This document shows, piece by piece, positions 61,226-64,000 of a stretch of 64,000 nucleotides of DNA. The stretch's first letter is position 1. Each line of letters starts with the position of its first letter. The notes beneath the pieces are model-generated. The model searched no databases, was not told the DNA's origin, and worked only from the letters and a program-made list of their open reading frames with translations. Position numbers and translations under genes: made by a program. Origin of the DNA: Spinacia oleracea (lineage: Eukaryota; Streptophyta; Magnoliopsida; Caryophyllales; Amaranthaceae); NCBI RefSeq assembly GCF_020520425.1, contig NC_079487.1, forward strand, positions 113,060,141 to 113,124,140, given 5' to 3'.

Positions 61226-62071
61226 ATGAACAACAACCAAAACAACGTTGTTAAATCTTTCCCAGAAACCAAAACCCATCAAAACAAACTTTTCCGTTTA
61301 ATCAAATCCACTCTCCTTCTATCACTCCTCTTGTTTATTTCCATTTTTGCCCTCACCGCCTTTTTCTCCTCCCTCCCTCCTTCTCCGGCCCGCATTTTCT
61401 ACTCCATCTCCTCCGCCGTCATCCCCTCCTCATCGTACCGCTCCTGCAACCTGTCGACCCATGAATCGGGCCCGACCCGGTTGGACCATATCCTGTTCGG
61501 GCTCGGCGGGGCTTCCAAGACGTGGGAGACCCGAAGGGTCTACTCTCAGCTCTGGTGGGACCCCAACACCACTCGGGGGTTTGTCTGGCTCGATGACAAC
61601 CCCCCGAAGATGAGTCCTGGAAGGAGCTTTCCTCCTTACCGGGTTTCGGTTCGGGCTTGGTATAGTCTGAGCCCGACCCAAAATACGCCATCGAGCTCCG
61701 ACCGGATGGCCCGGATATTGAAAGAAAGCTTCGAGCTGGGGTTGCCCGGGGTGAGGTGGTTTGTGATGGGGGACGATGACACCGTGTTCTTCCCGGAGAA
61801 TTTGGTTAGGGTGTTGTCGAAATACGATCACCGGGAAATGTACTATATCGGAGGATCGAGCGAGAGCGTGGAACAAGATGTGATGCACGGGTATGAAACA
61901 GCGTTTGGTGGTGGTGGGTTCGCCGTGAGTTACGGTTTAGCTTGTGAATTAGTGGGGATTTTGGATGGGTGTATTAATAGATATCATAATTATTATGGGT
62001 CCGATGAGAAAGTTTCTGCTTGTGTTGCTGAACTTGGTGTTCCTCTCACCAAAGAACCCGGCTTTCATCAG
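61226..62071 (+). CDS. DUF604 / GT31-like putative glycosyltransferase, first exon (282 aa, partial)
   Basis: Exon 1 of a probable Golgi type II membrane glycosyltransferase. Numbering from the ATG at 61226 (MNNNQNNVVKSF): a basic cytosolic tail, one membrane anchor at about 27-47 (STLLLSLLLFISIFALTAFF), and a lumenal domain with HILFGLGGASKTWETRR (88-104). A DxD-type metal/nucleotide-sugar motif lies in MGDDDTVFF (181-189), with GGGGFAVSYG (228-237) and YYGSDEKVSAC (256-266), all hallmarks of plant DUF604 proteins related to Fringe/beta-1,3-galactosyltransferases. The exon ends at HQ before a GTAATT donor (62072), in phase 0. An upstream in-frame Met at 61079 is less likely because the added 49 residues are low-complexity and Lys-rich. 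The missing C-terminal part is expected in a second exon beyond the window. Donor and acceptor sugars are unknown. Confidence 0.88.
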
Positions 62072-64000
62072 GTAATTTCTATTTTTACCTATGTCCCTAT
62101 TATTAATTGTCACGTTGATAGCGTAATTTAATCTAACAACTTACAACTACATACGAAGTATTAAATTTAGATACTGTACATGGTTAATGTCAAAATTGAG
62201 TGAATTGGGAGTTCTAATTTCTAAAATTGAAGTATGTTTGTCCTAGAAATATTTATAATTCTTGCTGTTGGACAAACAATCCTGTTTTGTGGGGAATGTT
62301 CCACGTGTTGTGTTGGCTATAATACATTTGGGACTTCATTAAATTCAACAAGTTACCAGAAATGCAAGTTTTTTCAACATTATGGAGGATCTGGTATATA
62401 GTAATAAATGCTGTAGAGGGGTTGAAGCTATGTGCTAGACTAAGCGTACATGATTGTTAATTTCAGCCGCATTAGTGTTATTGAACTGAACTGAACTGAA
62501 CTAAACTGATTAATACAAAGTACTTAAAAAACTAATGGTGATTAGAATTTATTTATGGGGGTATAAGTTCTGAACTACTCTGTAGTATGTATTGGTTCCT
62601 GTAATCCTATTGCCAGAACTTTGGCGGAACTAGACTTGAGATAAAATTTCTGCATAATTTATCGAGTTGAAGAGAACTGATCCTAATGTATTAACCGGTT
62701 TTTAATGCAACTAATTACAACTATAAAACGAGTCAAAGAGTTGAATCTCTACTTGTAATCACTGTTTCATTCTGCTTTCCGATTTGAAATTTGTTTAATT
62801 GTTCCTGTAGCTTAAGTTTACCAGTCTGTCAGTCTGTAAAAATTTGTAAACAAATCTGACAATGATAGTTGTATTAAATTATGAGTTTTAACTCCAAATG
62901 AAAGGAGAAAAAGACCACATTTTGGTCCACCAATCAAGCAAATTTCCCAATTGATAATTTAATAGTATCTAAACTTAATGAGATCTGAAGAAATGCTCTA
63001 AAATCTGAATGGTCATTCTTCTTTTGGACTTTTGTTTAAAGAAAAGGAACACATGTCCAATTTTGGAGGAGCCACGCATATACTTTCCGGGTAATCGCTG
63101 AAATGCACGTCTTAACAACTTCTTTCTGCTGCTAAGTCCTTGTTACATACGCAGTATAATAGTCAGATTGTGTTTTGTCATAGTCAAAATGAACTCAAAA
63201 GTCTTGATCATGAGAAAAAATGAGTCATTGAAGGAGCACAACTGCACAAGGGATGAATGAAATCGTCCACCAAACCTTTCATTACCAACAATGTTAATCA
63301 ATGCCAAGTGTCTGGTTAAGAAACAATCACCCATTACCAAACTTTGATAGGTTTTTGTAAGGAAAGGGAGAATTTTTAACCAGCTATATTGGCAGTATAT
63401 TAGACACTTGTAGGGTATAGCACATTAGCACGATCAACCATTCTTATTATATGAAATATTATACTCCTTAAATGGCTTATAGACTGTGGTAGCGTATGGC
63501 ATGAATGCATGATCACTTAGTTTATTTGACATGTTGATGTTATTTGTTGTTTATGCTAGTTGTTTTGATTCGCTTGTATCATGAACTTTAATAAAGATGT
63601 TTGATAAAATTAGGCGTTAGTGTTATGTGCAGAATGACTAGCTTCAAAGAAAATTATCATTAATTTGAAAAAGCCAATGGTCATTTATCAAACTTATTTT
63701 TATTATAAAGTGTGTTTTATGAAATGATTTTATAAAAACTAACACCAAATTAGAAATTGTTTTTTTACCCGCTGCAACGTGTGAATCGGTGACAGTGACA
63801 TGGCTCCGTGTCACAAGCACGACAAGTTAGCTTTACCCTTGGTGTGTTTTTAACGAAGTTTGTTTATAGTGATAATGCTTAAACCAATGACCCTCTAAAC
63901 TAGTGTATGTGTGTGTGCCTGTCCTTTTTAAGAGACACCTAACCCCACTTTCTTATTTTAGTAACCCCTTTGGACTGTGGTGCTAATTTTCTTTATTCCT
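62072..64000 (+). other. Intron 1 of the DUF604 gene (start only)
   Basis: At least 1.9 kb of AT-rich sequence following a GT donor. I found no segment encoding the expected C-terminal DUF604 motifs before the window ends. It contains a short GAACT pentamer run at 62484-62503. No other gene is supported. Confidence 0.5.

Noticed and set aside
61430..61888. Minus-strand 152-codon frame within the DUF604 exon
   Set aside because: Antisense shadow of a GC-richer coding exon; the sense frame has clear family motifs.

Overview
This is a TE-rich stretch of plant nuclear DNA from a eudicot. The AT-rich background, GT-AG introns, Ty1/copia and Ty3/gypsy LTR elements, Stowaway MITEs, Helitrons and LINE 3' ends all fit. 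Several LTR families and the C2H2 and SDR proteins look like those of Caryophyllales (spinach or beet relatives), but that assignment is an impression and was not tested. I saw no bacterial operon, CRISPR array, rRNA or tRNA gene.

Only three host genes are supported. (1) A five-exon tropinone-reductase-like short-chain dehydrogenase on the minus strand (19822-25733, 270 aa after splicing); its two large introns hold MITE debris. (2) A single-exon SUPERMAN-type C2H2 zinc-finger repressor on the minus strand (42757-43485, 242 aa) with a QALGGH finger and a C-terminal EAR motif. (3) The first exon of a DUF604/GT31-type putative glycosyltransferase on the plus strand (61226-62071); the rest lies beyond the window. 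These genes are unrelated in function and appear to be independently expressed.

Layout. 1-6.1 kb: CACTA end, a complete small Helitron, a Stowaway MITE, a 790-bp TIR element, and a Helitron-derived cluster with a recent 511-bp tandem duplication. 7.4-8.4 kb: Stowaway and a copia-type solo LTR. 10.8-15.2 kb: decayed Athila-like gypsy gag, primer-binding site and LTR, with a Stowaway and a 1.38-kb solo LTR nested in the LTR. 16.9-19.7 kb: MITEs. 19.8-25.7 kb: SDR gene. 26.6-36 kb: a degenerate tandem-repeat array bounded by Helitron-like ends, into which an intact, very young copia element (27952-32900, identical 162-bp LTRs, 5-bp TSD, 1503-codon ORF) has inserted. 36.3-42.2 kb: LINE remnants, MITEs, and a 5'-truncated LINE copy with a 17-bp TSD. 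42.7-43.5 kb: zinc-finger gene. 45-57 kb: nested LTR elements, namely a Tat/Ogre-type solo LTR, a young 6.9-kb non-autonomous Sirevirus-like copia element inside a gypsy LTR, and a second gypsy LTR copy split by another solo LTR. 57-61 kb: hAT-type non-autonomous elements, CACTA and Helitron ends, a 21-bp minisatellite element. 61-64 kb: DUF604 gene.

I do not see a clearly new biological system. The best candidates for something under-described are the Sirevirus-like element at 47203-54120 and its passenger segment. The element has near-identical LTRs, yet it encodes one open gag-RT fusion without protease or integrase and with YVDN in place of YVDD. Its internal region also carries a GC-rich, poly(A)-ended segment that looks like a captured transcript.
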